From Flavobacterium sp. KACC 22763 (GTDB lineage Bacteria > Bacteroidota > Bacteroidia > Flavobacteriales > Flavobacteriaceae): a stretch of DNA of 64,000 bases. This document shows, one piece after another, positions 33,368 to 42,382 of the stretch (position 1 is the stretch's first letter; each line of letters starts with the position of its first letter). The translations under genes were made by a program, and so were the position numbers. The notes beneath the pieces were generated by a model. The model searched no databases, was not told where the DNA came from, and was given only the letters and a program-made list of their open reading frames with translations. The stretch lies in contig NZ_CP117879.1 of NCBI RefSeq assembly GCF_028736155.1, positions 5,332,001 through 5,396,000 of the forward strand. The letters are read 5' to 3'.

Positions 33368-34120
33368 ATGAAATTATATAAATTACTGAGTTTTTCTTTT
33401 TTAATAGCGACATTAACCAGCTGTACTTTTACTGAAAACATTTACATCAATGATAACGGAACCGGAAAATTTTCTGTTGACATGGATGGTTCTGCTTTAA
33501 TGGAAATGGCTGGCGATCAAATTGCAGGTCAAATGGGCGACGCTAAAAAAGATATCGATACTACTTTTACTTTCAAGCAGCTGTTTGAAGAAAAAAAAGA
33601 CAGTATTGCGAAGCTGTCACCTGAGACTCAGAAAGAGCTTAAAAAACTAGAAAATTTCGTTGTGTCAACCAAAATGAGTTCAGAGAAAAAAAAGTTTCTA
33701 ATGACTTTGGGAACTGATTTTAAAAATGTTAATGAACTTCAGGATGTTTTACAGACTTTAAGCACATTTCAAAAATTAGAAGGAGGGGCAAATGCAAGTC
33801 CACTTGGAAATGGTTTTGGGGACAACAGCAGTAAATTAAACTATACTTATGATGGAAAGAAATTTACAAGAAAAGCAGTAATAGATCAGCAAAAACTGCA
33901 AGCAGCAAAAGCAAAAGATACAGCTGCAGATATGACTAAAATGATGTTTGCTTCGTCTAGTTATATTGTAAAATATCATTTCCCGAAAAAGATTAAAACA
34001 GTATCTAATCCAAGTGCTTTATTTAGCGACGATAGAAAATCAATTACAATTCAATACTCTTTTACGGATTATATGGAGAATCCTGACAAACTGAACTTTG
34101 ATGTTGAGTTTGAAAAATAA
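33368..34120 (+). CDS. Lipoprotein, copy 3 of a tandem triplet
   Basis: A 250-residue lipoprotein. The signal ends in LTSC (Cys18), followed by TFTENIYINDNGTGKFSVDMD. It shares DTTFTFKQLFEEKKDSIAKL, YDGKKFTRKAV and KYHFPKKIKTVSNPSALF with the other copies. The three genes clearly arose by tandem duplication with their upstream regions. The stop codon is only 5 bases before the lipB start, so both are on one transcript; whether this has functional meaning is unknown. Confidence 0.85.
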   Translation: MKLYKLLSFSFLIATLTSCTFTENIYINDNGTGKFSVDMDGSALMEMAGDQIAGQMGDAKKDIDTTFTFKQLFEEKKDSIAKLSPETQKELKKLENFVVSTKMSSEKKKFLMTLGTDFKNVNELQDVLQTLSTFQKLEGGANASPLGNGFGDNSSKLNYTYDGKKFTRKAVIDQQKLQAAKAKDTAADMTKMMFASSSYIVKYHFPKKIKTVSNPSALFSDDRKSITIQYSFTDYMENPDKLNFDVEFEK

Positions 34121-34125
34121 TTAAA

Positions 34126-34824
34126 ATGAATAAAAAAATCCAACTTCAGGATCTGGGCAAAAGAGACTATAAATCGACTTGGGAATATCAAGAAGAAATT
34201 TTTAAAGATATAGTCGATTTAAAAATCAAAAACAGAAGAGAAGAACTTGATCTGCCAACGCCAAATTATTTATTGTTTGTGGAGCATCCGCATGTTTATA
34301 CTTTAGGAAAAAGTGGCGATCTAGAAAACTTATTATTAAACGAAAAACAGCTAGAAGCCAAAGGGGCGACTTTTTATAAAATTAATCGCGGAGGTGATAT
34401 TACGTATCATGGACCTGGACAGATTGTAGGTTATCCGATTTTAGATTTAGAAAATTTCTTTACAGATATTCATAAATACCTTCGTTTGCTGGAAGAATCT
34501 ATTATTTTGACTTTGGCAGAATATGGTTTGGAGTCGGGAAGAAGCGAAGGTGAAACGGGAGTTTGGCTTGGTGCAGGAACTCCGTTTGCTCGTAAGATTT
34601 GTGCAATGGGCGTTCGCGCCTCACGTTGGGTTACCATGCACGGATTTGCCCTAAACGCAAATGTTGATTTAGGCTATTTCGATAATATTATTCCGTGTGG
34701 CATTCGCGGAAAAGGTGTTACTTCTTTAAACGTAGAACTTGGCGTAGAAAAAGTAGATGAAGAAGAAGTGAAATCTAAAATTATAAAACATTTAACCGAA
34801 CTATTCGAAGCTGAATTTGTTTAA
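34126..34824 (+). CDS. lipB: Lipoyl(octanoyl) transferase
   Basis: A 232-residue octanoyltransferase that moves octanoyl groups from acyl carrier protein to lipoyl domains of 2-oxoacid dehydrogenases. The family motifs RGGDITYHGPGQ (88-99) and KICAMGV are present. The catalytic pair is Lys157 and Cys191 (in PCGIRGKGVTSL), with the same spacing of 34 residues as Lys135/Cys169 of E. coli LipB. Cytoplasmic. It is the last gene of a unit with lipoprotein copy 3 and ends at a strong terminator. lipA is not in the window. Confidence 0.96.
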   Translation: MNKKIQLQDLGKRDYKSTWEYQEEIFKDIVDLKIKNRREELDLPTPNYLLFVEHPHVYTLGKSGDLENLLLNEKQLEAKGATFYKINRGGDITYHGPGQIVGYPILDLENFFTDIHKYLRLLEESIILTLAEYGLESGRSEGETGVWLGAGTPFARKICAMGVRASRWVTMHGFALNANVDLGYFDNIIPCGIRGKGVTSLNVELGVEKVDEEEVKSKIIKHLTELFEAEFV

Positions 34825-34845
34825 AAACAATTGCTAATAAAAATT

Positions 34846-34882
34846 AACCCGTTTCAAGTATCTATTTGAAACGGGTTTTGTA
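34846..34882 (+). terminator. lipB terminator
   Basis: AACCCGTTTCAA (34846-34857) pairs perfectly with TTGAAACGGGTT (34866-34877), followed by TTG-TATTTTG. Confidence 0.9.
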
Positions 34883-35128
34883 TTTTGGGTGATAAATGTG
34901 TTTTTCTAAAATAATTATTTAGCTCTTGAGCAAGGAAACAAGGCTTGTTTTTTAAATACAAACCGTTTTTTTCTTAAATTTATATTCAAAAAATTGAAAA
35001 ACCATTCCGTAAAAGTTAAGATTTTGATGGGATGGCAAATTCTAGACTTCTTGTAATTCTCTTAGCTATTTATGCTAAATTTGGTTTTGTACTATTAAAT
35101 TTAAATTTCATTTTATTACCGATTGCTT
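34883..35128. other. Spacer before SnoaL-like gene, with a palindrome
   Basis: No gene. It contains AAACAAG-G-CTTGTTT (34936-34950) followed by T residues, which could be a second terminator or an operator. TAAATTTG at 35076-35083 is a perfect -7 element about 45 bases upstream of the next gene. Confidence 0.5.
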
Positions 35129-35980
35129 ATGAGAAAAATCTACTTATTCTGTTTCCTTTTTGCGCTTAATGGTCTTTTTGCACAAAAGAAAGATAAATTA
35201 TATCCAGTTGCAGTTTATGAAAAAGTGTGGCAGGAAAAAAATAGTGATGCCAGATTAAAGATGATTAAATCAATTTGGTTAGAAGATAGTACTTTTGAAG
35301 ATCCCTCGGCTTCAATAAAAGGAATTGTGGCCTTTAATAATGTAATCAACGAATTTTACAAGAAAAACCCAGATGCAGTATTGACTTCAGGGCCTAAAAT
35401 TGTAAAAGACAATTACGTAACCTGGGAATGGAAAGTTCTTGATTCTAAAAATAACCTTGTAATGGCTGGACGTGATTTTGCACGTTTAAATGGTAAAGGT
35501 CAGGTTAGTAAAATTATTGGTTTTTGGGATAAAGGAGCGACCTTGTCTGAAGCTGATATTTTGAAGAATCTAGAAGCTGATAATTTGAAAGTAGTTGCAA
35601 AATATTACGAAAGTCTTTTTAAAACAAAAGATTTTGATGCTTTGGCTACTGTAGTAGCAGATGGTGCAATTTACAATCAGGCTGTTGGTTTGCCTTACGG
35701 CGGAACTTATATTGGTGTTAGCGAATGGACAAAAATGTTTACGAAATCAACTGAGTTTTTTGATTTGCAGATAGAAAAAGAACCAACTTATTTTAGCGAT
35801 GCTTCTAGAAATGAAGTAATCATTTATTTTACAATAAACTGTAAATCTAAAAAATCAGGTAAAACAATGTCAGTTCCAATTTCAGAACATTTTGATTTGA
35901 AAGATGGAAAAATTATTTCTGTTAGGCCTTTCTATTATGACACAAAAACATTTGCTGAGTTTTTAAAAAGCAAAAAGTAA
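35129..35980 (+). CDS. Secreted protein with two SnoaL/NTF2-like domains
   Basis: A 283-residue exported protein. A Sec signal peptide (MRKIYLFCFLFALNGLFAQ) is cleaved after residue 19. Then two similar alpha+beta halves of about 125 residues follow, each like an NTF2/SnoaL domain (first with WLEDSTFEDPSASIKGIVAFNNVINEFY, second with VVADGAIYNQAVGLPYGGTYIGVSEW). SnoaL-like folds are often small-molecule binding or isomerase domains; no catalytic residues can be assigned. Start: ATG at 35129; a frame from TTG would begin two codons earlier. Single gene ended by the terminator at 35981. Confidence 0.8.
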   Translation: MRKIYLFCFLFALNGLFAQKKDKLYPVAVYEKVWQEKNSDARLKMIKSIWLEDSTFEDPSASIKGIVAFNNVINEFYKKNPDAVLTSGPKIVKDNYVTWEWKVLDSKNNLVMAGRDFARLNGKGQVSKIIGFWDKGATLSEADILKNLEADNLKVVAKYYESLFKTKDFDALATVVADGAIYNQAVGLPYGGTYIGVSEWTKMFTKSTEFFDLQIEKEPTYFSDASRNEVIIYFTINCKSKKSGKTMSVPISEHFDLKDGKIISVRPFYYDTKTFAEFLKSKK

Positions 35981-36011
35981 AAAAAACGACCTAGAAATAG
36001 GTCGTTTTTTT
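35981..36011. terminator. Bidirectional terminator
   Basis: AAAAAACGACCTA (35981-35993), loop GAAA, TAGGTCGTTTTTT (35998-36010). A perfect stem with a GNRA-type loop, shared by the convergent SnoaL-like gene and rnhB. Confidence 0.93.
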
Positions 36012-36674
36012 TTAAAACAAATCGAGTTCTAATTGCTCAGGCAAGAGCCTAAAACTCATTCTGTGATATTTTGTAGTTCCAAATTCTTTAATGGCTTCAC
36101 GATGCTCTTTTGTTGGATATCCTTTGTTTTGTTTCCAGTTATACATTGGGAATTCTTCGTGAATTTTGTCCATGTATTCATCACGATACGTTTTTGCTAA
36201 AACGGATGCAGCAGCAATACTTAAATATTTTCCATCACCTTTTATAATACTTTGGTTCGGAATCGATTTTAAAAGCGCAATTTCATCTTGAGAAAACTGT
36301 TTTCCGAAAGTGTTTTTAAGTCCGAGTTTGGCATTTAAGGAACGGTTTCCGTCAACAATAATATATTCAGGAACATGTTTCAATTTTAAAATACATTCCT
36401 GCATTCCTTTCATTGAAGCATTTAGAATGTTTATTTCATCAATTTCATCTGGGAATAAATGTGTAACAGCAAAACATACAGCTTCTTTTTCAAGAATAGG
36501 CCTTAAAAGTGCTCTTGTTTTTTCTGATAATTGTTTACTGTCATTTAGGATTTTATTCTCAAAATGTTCAGGTAAAATTATAGCTGCGGCGGTAACTGGG
36601 CCAGCTAGACATCCTCTTCCGGCTTCGTCTGTTCCAGTTTCTAAAATAAATCCTGAGAAATTTTTTTCGAGCAT
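36012..36674 (-). CDS. rnhB: Ribonuclease HII
   Basis: A 220-residue RNase HII, which cuts RNA in RNA-DNA hybrids and starts removal of single ribonucleotides from DNA. Asp16-Glu17 in [14 protein letters not shown], the Asp in IIVDGNRSL and [13 protein letters not shown] are the metal-binding and family motifs. Start: ATG at 36674 places the DEAGRG motif at the usual distance from the N-terminus. The longest frame has 44 more residues ([15 protein letters not shown]...) with no family resemblance and is unlikely to be translated. Confidence 0.95.
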   Translation of the reverse strand: MLEKNFSGFILETGTDEAGRGCLAGPVTAAAIILPEHFENKILNDSKQLSEKTRALLRPILEKEAVCFAVTHLFPDEIDEINILNASMKGMQECILKLKHVPEYIIVDGNRSLNAKLGLKNTFGKQFSQDEIALLKSIPNQSIIKGDGKYLSIAAASVLAKTYRDEYMDKIHEEFPMYNWKQNKGYPTKEHREAIKEFGTTKYHRMSFRLLPEQLELDLF

Positions 36675-37325
36675 TTTTTTAGTTTTTAAAAAAGCAAATA
36701 TGGTGCTTTTTTTCTGAAAATCATTAATAGATTCAAATCGGAACACTGGGGATATTTGCATTTTTTGAAATGGATATATCGCAGCCAAAATTGACGCAAA
36801 TTTCATGATTTTTCGGATTGAGTAAAAGTCTGCGATCTTCAGTAAAATAAGGCGGAAACTATTGAATTTTATGATTTTTTTTGCAAAATGTTTAATTGTT
36901 GATTTTGTAAAATTGATTTAAAAAGGCGAAAATTCAGTTTTATAAGACTTGATTTACAATTTGTTACAATTTGATAATGAAATTTGAATAGAAAATTTGT
37001 CAAATGAAACATTTTCAATGCAGAATGTTTTATTTATTTGGTTAATATGTAAGATAATGCCTAGGCACGTTTTGCTTTTTTTTCTCTTTTTTTTGAGGTA
37101 ATTCTTGCTTTAAATGTTAAATAAATGTTAATATATCGATTAACAAAATTACAGTATTTTATGTATAAAATTATGTATAGTGTTAGTTTTGCGTTAATTA
37201 AATATTTCAAAATAAACATGTGTTAAAATAATATTAAAAAAAAGTTATATAGTATCAGTTTACTGCATTGTTGTTTTAAGAAAATATTATGATGTTTGTC
37301 GGATACTAATTCAAAATTTTTAAAA
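36675..37325. other. Long AT-rich regulatory region before SusC gene
   Basis: No convincing gene. Notable parts are the perfect 10-bp palindrome TGCCTAGGCA (37058-37067), the inverted pair GTTAAT/ATTAAC (37127-37132, 37139-37144), and a -7 element TAGTTTTG (37184-37191) with no clear -33 box. If that promoter is used, the SusC mRNA has a leader of about 130 nt. Confidence 0.55.
37184..37191 (+). promoter_or_regulatory. Possible -7 element of SusC/SusD operon
   Basis: TAGTTTTG fits TAnnTTTG. The start codon is 134 bases downstream, so the leader would be long. The inverted pair GTTAAT/ATTAAC lies 40 bp upstream and could be a protein-binding site. Confidence 0.4.
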
Positions 37326-40300
37326 ATGAAACTAAAGTTAAATGGATTCTTAGTGCTTCTGGTGGCGCTGATTACGCAACTAACCTTTGCGCAAGAAAGA
37401 ACTGTTTCGGGTATAGTTTCCGATAATGCAGGAATGCCTCTTCCAGGTGTGAGTGTATTAGTTAAAGGAACTAAAAGCGGAACGCAAACAGATTTTGATG
37501 GAAAATTTTCTATCAAAGCATCGTCAAGCGAAGTCTTGATATTTACTTATATTGGAATGAAAACGCAAGAGGTTGCAGCTAGTTCTACAGTATTAAATGT
37601 AAAATTAACTAGTAATACTACAGAATTAGAAAGTGTTGTTGTTACTGCTCTAGGTATTAAGAGAGAGAAAAAAGCACTTGGATATGCTACTCAGGAAATA
37701 AAAGGAGAAGATTTAGCAGGAGGGACTGCAAGTGCAAACTTCCTTAACGATCTTTCTGGGAAATCTGCTGGGGTATATATTAGAAAAAATACAAACTTTG
37801 GAGGATCTACAAACGTAGTTTCAAGAGGTGTTAAAAACCTTACTGGAAATAACCAAATGCTTATTGTTATTGATGGTATGCCTATTAATAATAGCAACGT
37901 AAACTCGAGCCAGGGTTCACAAACAACTGGAGCTCGTAATACTTACGATTATGGTAATGCTGGTATGGATATTAATTCTGATGATATTGAATCATTAAAT
38001 ATATTGAAAGGAGCTGCGGCATCTGCTTTATACGGGTTTCAAGCTGGTAATGGTGTAATTATGATTACTACAAAAAAAGGAAAAGCTCAAAAAGGTATGG
38101 GAGTTACTATATCGAGTGAGTTTGGTGTTGGTTCTGTTGATAAAAAAACTTTCCCTGTTTACCAAAACAAATACGGACAAGGTTATGGACCAACTTATGA
38201 TGCCAATGGTAATCCAAAAGGGACTCCAGTTGGGCCAACAGGTGCATTTTTTGTTATAGATAAAAATGGTAACCAAGTGGTAAGTACTACAGATGATGCT
38301 TCTTACGGTGTTGCGTTTGATCCAAATCTTTCTGTTTATACATGGGAGTCTTATTCTCCATATTCTTCAAAATTTGGACAAAAATCTCCATGGGTAGCGG
38401 CTAAAAACGGTCCAATTACGTTTTTTCAAACAGCTCAAACATTCAATAACTCAATCTCTTTTGAAGGTGGTACAGACAAAAACAATTTTGTTATCAATTA
38501 CAACAATTATAAAGAGACTGGTATTTTGCCAAATAGTGAATTGAAGAAAAATAATGCAAGTATTAAATTCAACCACAAATTAACTGATAAATTATCTGTA
38601 AGTGTTTTTGCAAATTATTTAGCACAAACTACAATGGGTAGAAATACTACTGGTTACGGTGGTGATAACGTTGCAGGTTTATTCCGTCAATGGTGGGGAA
38701 CTAACGTAGATATTCAATCTCAGAAAGAAGCTTTTAATAATTCAGGAGGACAGAATATCTCATGGAACATGGCAGATCCTGCTAATGGAAATACAAATCC
38801 TAAATATTGGGATAACCCATATTTTACAAGATATAAAAACTACCAAACAGACGAAAGAAATCGTTTTATCGGTTACGGTCAGTTAGATTATAAAATTACA
38901 GATTGGTTAAACGCTACAGGAAAAGTAAGTACAGATTCTTATTCAGAGTTACGTGAGGAGAGAAAAGCAGTAGGATCTTTGGCTGGAACATTTGGAATTA
39001 ATCGTTTAGCTGTTGGTTCAGGATACCAAAAATATACAGGTATGTTTTCTGAGCAAAACTACCAGTTTACATTAAACTTCAATAAAAAACTTACTGAAGA
39101 TTTTTCATTGACAGGTTTAGTTGGATACAATGCTTTAAGAACTAGACGTACATCTACATTAGCTTCTACAGATGGAGGATTAATTATTCCAGGAATCTAT
39201 GCTTTATCAAATTCAGTAAATCCTTCTCCATTCCCGGTTGAGGTTGAAGATAATTCAGCAGTAAACAGTATTTATGCATCTGCTTCTGTAGGATTTAGAG
39301 ATTTCCTTTATGTAGAAGGAACTGTACGTAATGATGCATTCTCGATGTTGCCATTTGATGACAATGATGTTAATACATACTCTGCTTCTGCAAGTTATGT
39401 TTTTACAAAACATATTAATGCCCCATGGTTAACTTTTGGTAAATTAAGAGCGAGTTATGCTGAGAATCCACAAGGAAGTATTGATCTTTATGCATTGCAA
39501 GATGTATTTACTAAGTTTAATCCATTTGGTTCAAACCAACTTTATTCAAGACCAAACACGGCTAATAACCCAGATTTGCACCCTGTAAAAACTACATCTA
39601 AAGAACTTGGTTTAGAGATGCAATTCCTTGATAGAAGAGTAGGTTTTGAAGTAAGTGTTTATAAAAGTTTAAGTGAAGACCAAATTTTCCCAGTAGATTA
39701 TTCTACTGCAACTGGTAACTCTGCAAGATATATAAACGCGGGGTCAGTAGAGAATAAAGGTATTGAGTTGATATTCAATGCGGTTCCTGTTAAAACAAAA
39801 GATTTTCAGTGGGATTTAGGTGTAAACTGGTCTAAAAATGAGAATACGGTCGTAGCTTTAGCTCCAGGTGTAGATGTTTTAACAGTTGGTACATTCCAAG
39901 GAGGTGTTAGTATCGTTGGTACAAAAGGACATGCTTATGGAGATATTCTTGGAAAAGATTATATCTACAGTGCAGATGGGCAAAGAGTAACTAAAAATGG
40001 AGTGTATTTGCAAACTGCCACTACTAATAATGTAATTGGTAATATTACTCCAGATTGGATTGGTGGCTTCCGTAACAAATTTACTTATAAACAAGTTTCT
40101 CTAGGTTTCTTAATTGATGTTCAAAAAGGAGGAGATATTTTCTCTCTTGATCAATATTATGGACAAAGTTCTGGTTTGTACACTTCTACAGCAGGAAACA
40201 ACGAGCTTGGAAACCCTGTAAGAAATACATTGGCTAATGGTGGAGGTGTTATTTTACCAGGAGTTAATGAAGATGGTACTCCTAATACTACAAGAACACC

Positions 40301-40613
40301 AAGTCCTGAAGTAGCAGGAAGTATCTATGGTTACAATAATAATCCACAAAAAGCATTTGTTTACGATGCAAGTTATGTGAAATTAAGAGAGGTAAATATC
40401 ACTTATAGTTTCCCTAAACAATTTATTGCTAAAGCAGGTTTGAATGATTTACGTCTTTCTTTAGTAGGTTCTAACTTATGGATCATCAGCAAAAATCTTC
40501 CAGATGCAGATCCAGAAAGTGGTCTAAGTTCAGGTAACTTATCATCAGGTTATTCAGGAGGTTCACTTCCGACAACAAGAAACATTGGTTGTAACCTAAC
40601 ATTAAAATTTTAA
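37326..40613 (+). CDS. SusC/RagA-family TonB-dependent outer-membrane transporter
   Basis: A 1095-residue SusC-like receptor. Signal peptide to about residue 23 (LTFAQ), then a carboxypeptidase-like regulatory domain (about 25-105, VSGIVSDNAGMPLPGVSVLVKG and TDFDGKFSI), the TonB box/plug region (VTALGIKREKKALGYATQ, then IDGMPINNSNVN and LKGAAASALYG), and a 22-strand barrel to the C-terminal Phe. It imports a glycan, peptide or similar nutrient together with the SusD-like lipoprotein encoded 3 bases downstream. Start: ATG at 37326 gives a proper signal peptide; the frame from TTG adds ten residues. Substrate unknown. Confidence 0.94.
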   Translation: MKLKLNGFLVLLVALITQLTFAQERTVSGIVSDNAGMPLPGVSVLVKGTKSGTQTDFDGKFSIKASSSEVLIFTYIGMKTQEVAASSTVLNVKLTSNTTELESVVVTALGIKREKKALGYATQEIKGEDLAGGTASANFLNDLSGKSAGVYIRKNTNFGGSTNVVSRGVKNLTGNNQMLIVIDGMPINNSNVNSSQGSQTTGARNTYDYGNAGMDINSDDIESLNILKGAAASALYGFQAGNGVIMITTKKGKAQKGMGVTISSEFGVGSVDKKTFPVYQNKYGQGYGPTYDANGNPKGTPVGPTGAFFVIDKNGNQVVSTTDDASYGVAFDPNLSVYTWESYSPYSSKFGQKSPWVAAKNGPITFFQTAQTFNNSISFEGGTDKNNFVINYNNYKETGILPNSELKKNNASIKFNHKLTDKLSVSVFANYLAQTTMGRNTTGYGGDNVAGLFRQWWGTNVDIQSQKEAFNNSGGQNISWNMADPANGNTNPKYWDNPYFTRYKNYQTDERNRFIGYGQLDYKITDWLNATGKVSTDSYSELREERKAVGSLAGTFGINRLAVGSGYQKYTGMFSEQNYQFTLNFNKKLTEDFSLTGLVGYNALRTRRTSTLASTDGGLIIPGIYALSNSVNPSPFPVEVEDNSAVNSIYASASVGFRDFLYVEGTVRNDAFSMLPFDDNDVNTYSASASYVFTKHINAPWLTFGKLRASYAENPQGSIDLYALQDVFTKFNPFGSNQLYSRPNTANNPDLHPVKTTSKELGLEMQFLDRRVGFEVSVYKSLSEDQIFPVDYSTATGNSARYINAGSVENKGIELIFNAVPVKTKDFQWDLGVNWSKNENTVVALAPGVDVLTVGTFQGGVSIVGTKGHAYGDILGKDYIYSADGQRVTKNGVYLQTATTNNVIGNITPDWIGGFRNKFTYKQVSLGFLIDVQKGGDIFSLDQYYGQSSGLYTSTAGNNELGNPVRNTLANGGGVILPGVNEDGTPNTTRTPSPEVAGSIYGYNNNPQKAFVYDASYVKLREVNITYSFPKQFIAKAGLNDLRLSLVGSNLWIISKNLPDADPESGLSSGNLSSGYSGGSLPTTRNIGCNLTLKF

Positions 40614-40616
40614 ATC

Positions 40617-42131
40617 ATGAAAAAAGTACTTTTATTAATGTCTGTGGTTGGTATGATGGTTTCGTGCAGCCAGGACATTACAGATATGAATGTTGATCCG
40701 AAAAGACCAACAACCACCAAAGCGGAATATTTGTTTACAAATGCAGAGAAAAAATTAGTCGATCAAATGGTTAGTACTAGTGTGAATAATAACGTTTTTA
40801 GATTATTTGCACAACAATGGACGGAGACAACTTATCCTGATGAAAGCCAGTATAACATTACAAACAGAAAAATTCCTGATACACACTTTTTGGTTTTGTA
40901 CAGAGACGTTCTAGCTGATTTTCATGATTCAAGAGTTATGATTGCTGCAACAACTCCAGCAACTCCAGCAGACGAAGCAATTAAACAAAATAAACTAGCG
41001 CTTATAGATGTTTTAGAAGCTTATGCTTATAGTGTATTGGTAGATACTTTTGGAAACGTTCCTTATACACAAGCAATTGATATTCAGAAATATCCTTTGC
41101 CAGCTTATGATGATGCAAAAACTATCTATCAGGATCTTATTAAAAGATTAACTGCAGATGTTGCTGTTTTGAAAGCGAATAGTACAGTAGCTAACTTCGG
41201 TGCTGCAGATATTATCTATTCAGGTAATGCTGCAAGTAATGCAAAATGGGCAAAATTTGCTAACTCATTAATAATTAGAATGGCAGTTAATATGTCTGAT
41301 ATTGATCCAGCGTATGCAACTACTCAAGTTCAGGCAGCTCTTGCTTCTGGTGCTTTGGCTAATAACAATGATAATACAAAATTGACTTATTTGACTACAT
41401 CAGGAAATCAAAACCCATTGTATGCTGATTTAGTAACAAGTCAGAGATTTGATTTTATTCCTGCTGAGCCTTTTGTTTCTGCTATGGACGCTATTGTTCC
41501 TGGTGGTGACCCAAGGATGCCTAAATATTTTACTAACCTAACTTCTCCAGCTCCAGTTATTCCTGCAGGAAGAACATTTGTAGGAGGAACTTATGGTGCA
41601 GGAAATGTTTATACATCTTATTCACAAATATCATCTACATTAAATAATCCAGCTTTCCCTGGAACTATCTTTGATTTCGCTGAGTTGAATTTCTTATTAG
41701 CAGAAGCTGCTGAGAAAAGCTTAATTCCAGGTGGTTCTGCTCAAGCAAAAGTATACTACGAAGCAGGTATTAGAGCTTCTATGGCAGACTGGGGAGTAAC
41801 TAATACTGCTGCTATTGATGCTTATATTGCGAGCCCAAAAGTGGATTATAACAATCCGTTAAGTGGAGCAACATATAAAGAGAAAATTGGTAATCAAGCA
41901 TGGTTTGCTCTTTATAACAGAGGATACGAAGCATGGACATCTTACAGAAGATTGGATTTCCCAGTGTTAAAAGCGCCTCAAGCTGCTATAAACAAGCTTA
42001 TTTTTACTGTACCTGTTAGATATACTTATCCAGGTGTAGAAGCAAGTATTAATAAAGCAAATTACACTAAAGCTTCTGCTGATATTGGTGGAGATTTATT
42101 AAACACTAAATTATTCTGGGATAAATTCTAA
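40617..42131 (+). CDS. SusD/RagB-family surface lipoprotein (SusD-like_2 type)
   Basis: A 504-residue SusD-like lipoprotein that would cap the SusC barrel and bind the substrate at the cell surface. The signal ends in MVSC (Cys17), followed by SQDITDMNVDPKRP, which is typical of the SusD-like_2 subfamily. Helical TPR-like segments follow, with features such as IFDFAELNFLLAEAAEK and NQAWFALYNRGYEAWTSYRRLDFP. It begins 3 bases after the SusC stop codon and ends at a strong terminator. No glycoside hydrolase, sulfatase, peptidase or regulator is next to the pair. Confidence 0.94.
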   Translation: MKKVLLLMSVVGMMVSCSQDITDMNVDPKRPTTTKAEYLFTNAEKKLVDQMVSTSVNNNVFRLFAQQWTETTYPDESQYNITNRKIPDTHFLVLYRDVLADFHDSRVMIAATTPATPADEAIKQNKLALIDVLEAYAYSVLVDTFGNVPYTQAIDIQKYPLPAYDDAKTIYQDLIKRLTADVAVLKANSTVANFGAADIIYSGNAASNAKWAKFANSLIIRMAVNMSDIDPAYATTQVQAALASGALANNNDNTKLTYLTTSGNQNPLYADLVTSQRFDFIPAEPFVSAMDAIVPGGDPRMPKYFTNLTSPAPVIPAGRTFVGGTYGAGNVYTSYSQISSTLNNPAFPGTIFDFAELNFLLAEAAEKSLIPGGSAQAKVYYEAGIRASMADWGVTNTAAIDAYIASPKVDYNNPLSGATYKEKIGNQAWFALYNRGYEAWTSYRRLDFPVLKAPQAAINKLIFTVPVRYTYPGVEASINKANYTKASADIGGDLLNTKLFWDKF

Positions 42132-42230
42132 TCTTTAGAGTATAATCTACATCAATTAAGTTGATGATTCAAAGTAAATTATACCCAATTTGGGAATAAG
42201 AAAAATAAATATTTTGATTTTTTTTGAGAG

Positions 42231-42262
42231 CCCCGTATACTTTTGTATACGGGGTTTTCGTT
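42231..42262 (+). terminator. Terminator of SusC/SusD operon
   Basis: CCCCGTATAC (42231-42240), loop TTTT, GTATACGGGG (42245-42254), then TTTTCGTTT. Confidence 0.92.
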
Positions 42263-42382
42263 TCCAAAAGACCCAAGCGATTCTAGTGTCATATTATATA
42301 TATGTTTTTTTATTTATATGTTTTTATCTTTTACCTTTGCTTCACTAAATTTTTTCGAAATAATATTATACAAAGCCATCAA

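Noticed and set aside
36310..36717. Open frame of 135 residues on the plus strand
   Set aside because: It is antisense to rnhB, whose catalytic motifs are intact.
36675..36806. 44 extra N-terminal residues for RNase HII
   Set aside because: The family starts shortly before the DEAGRG motif; the extra part has no resemblance to it and is AT-rich spacer.
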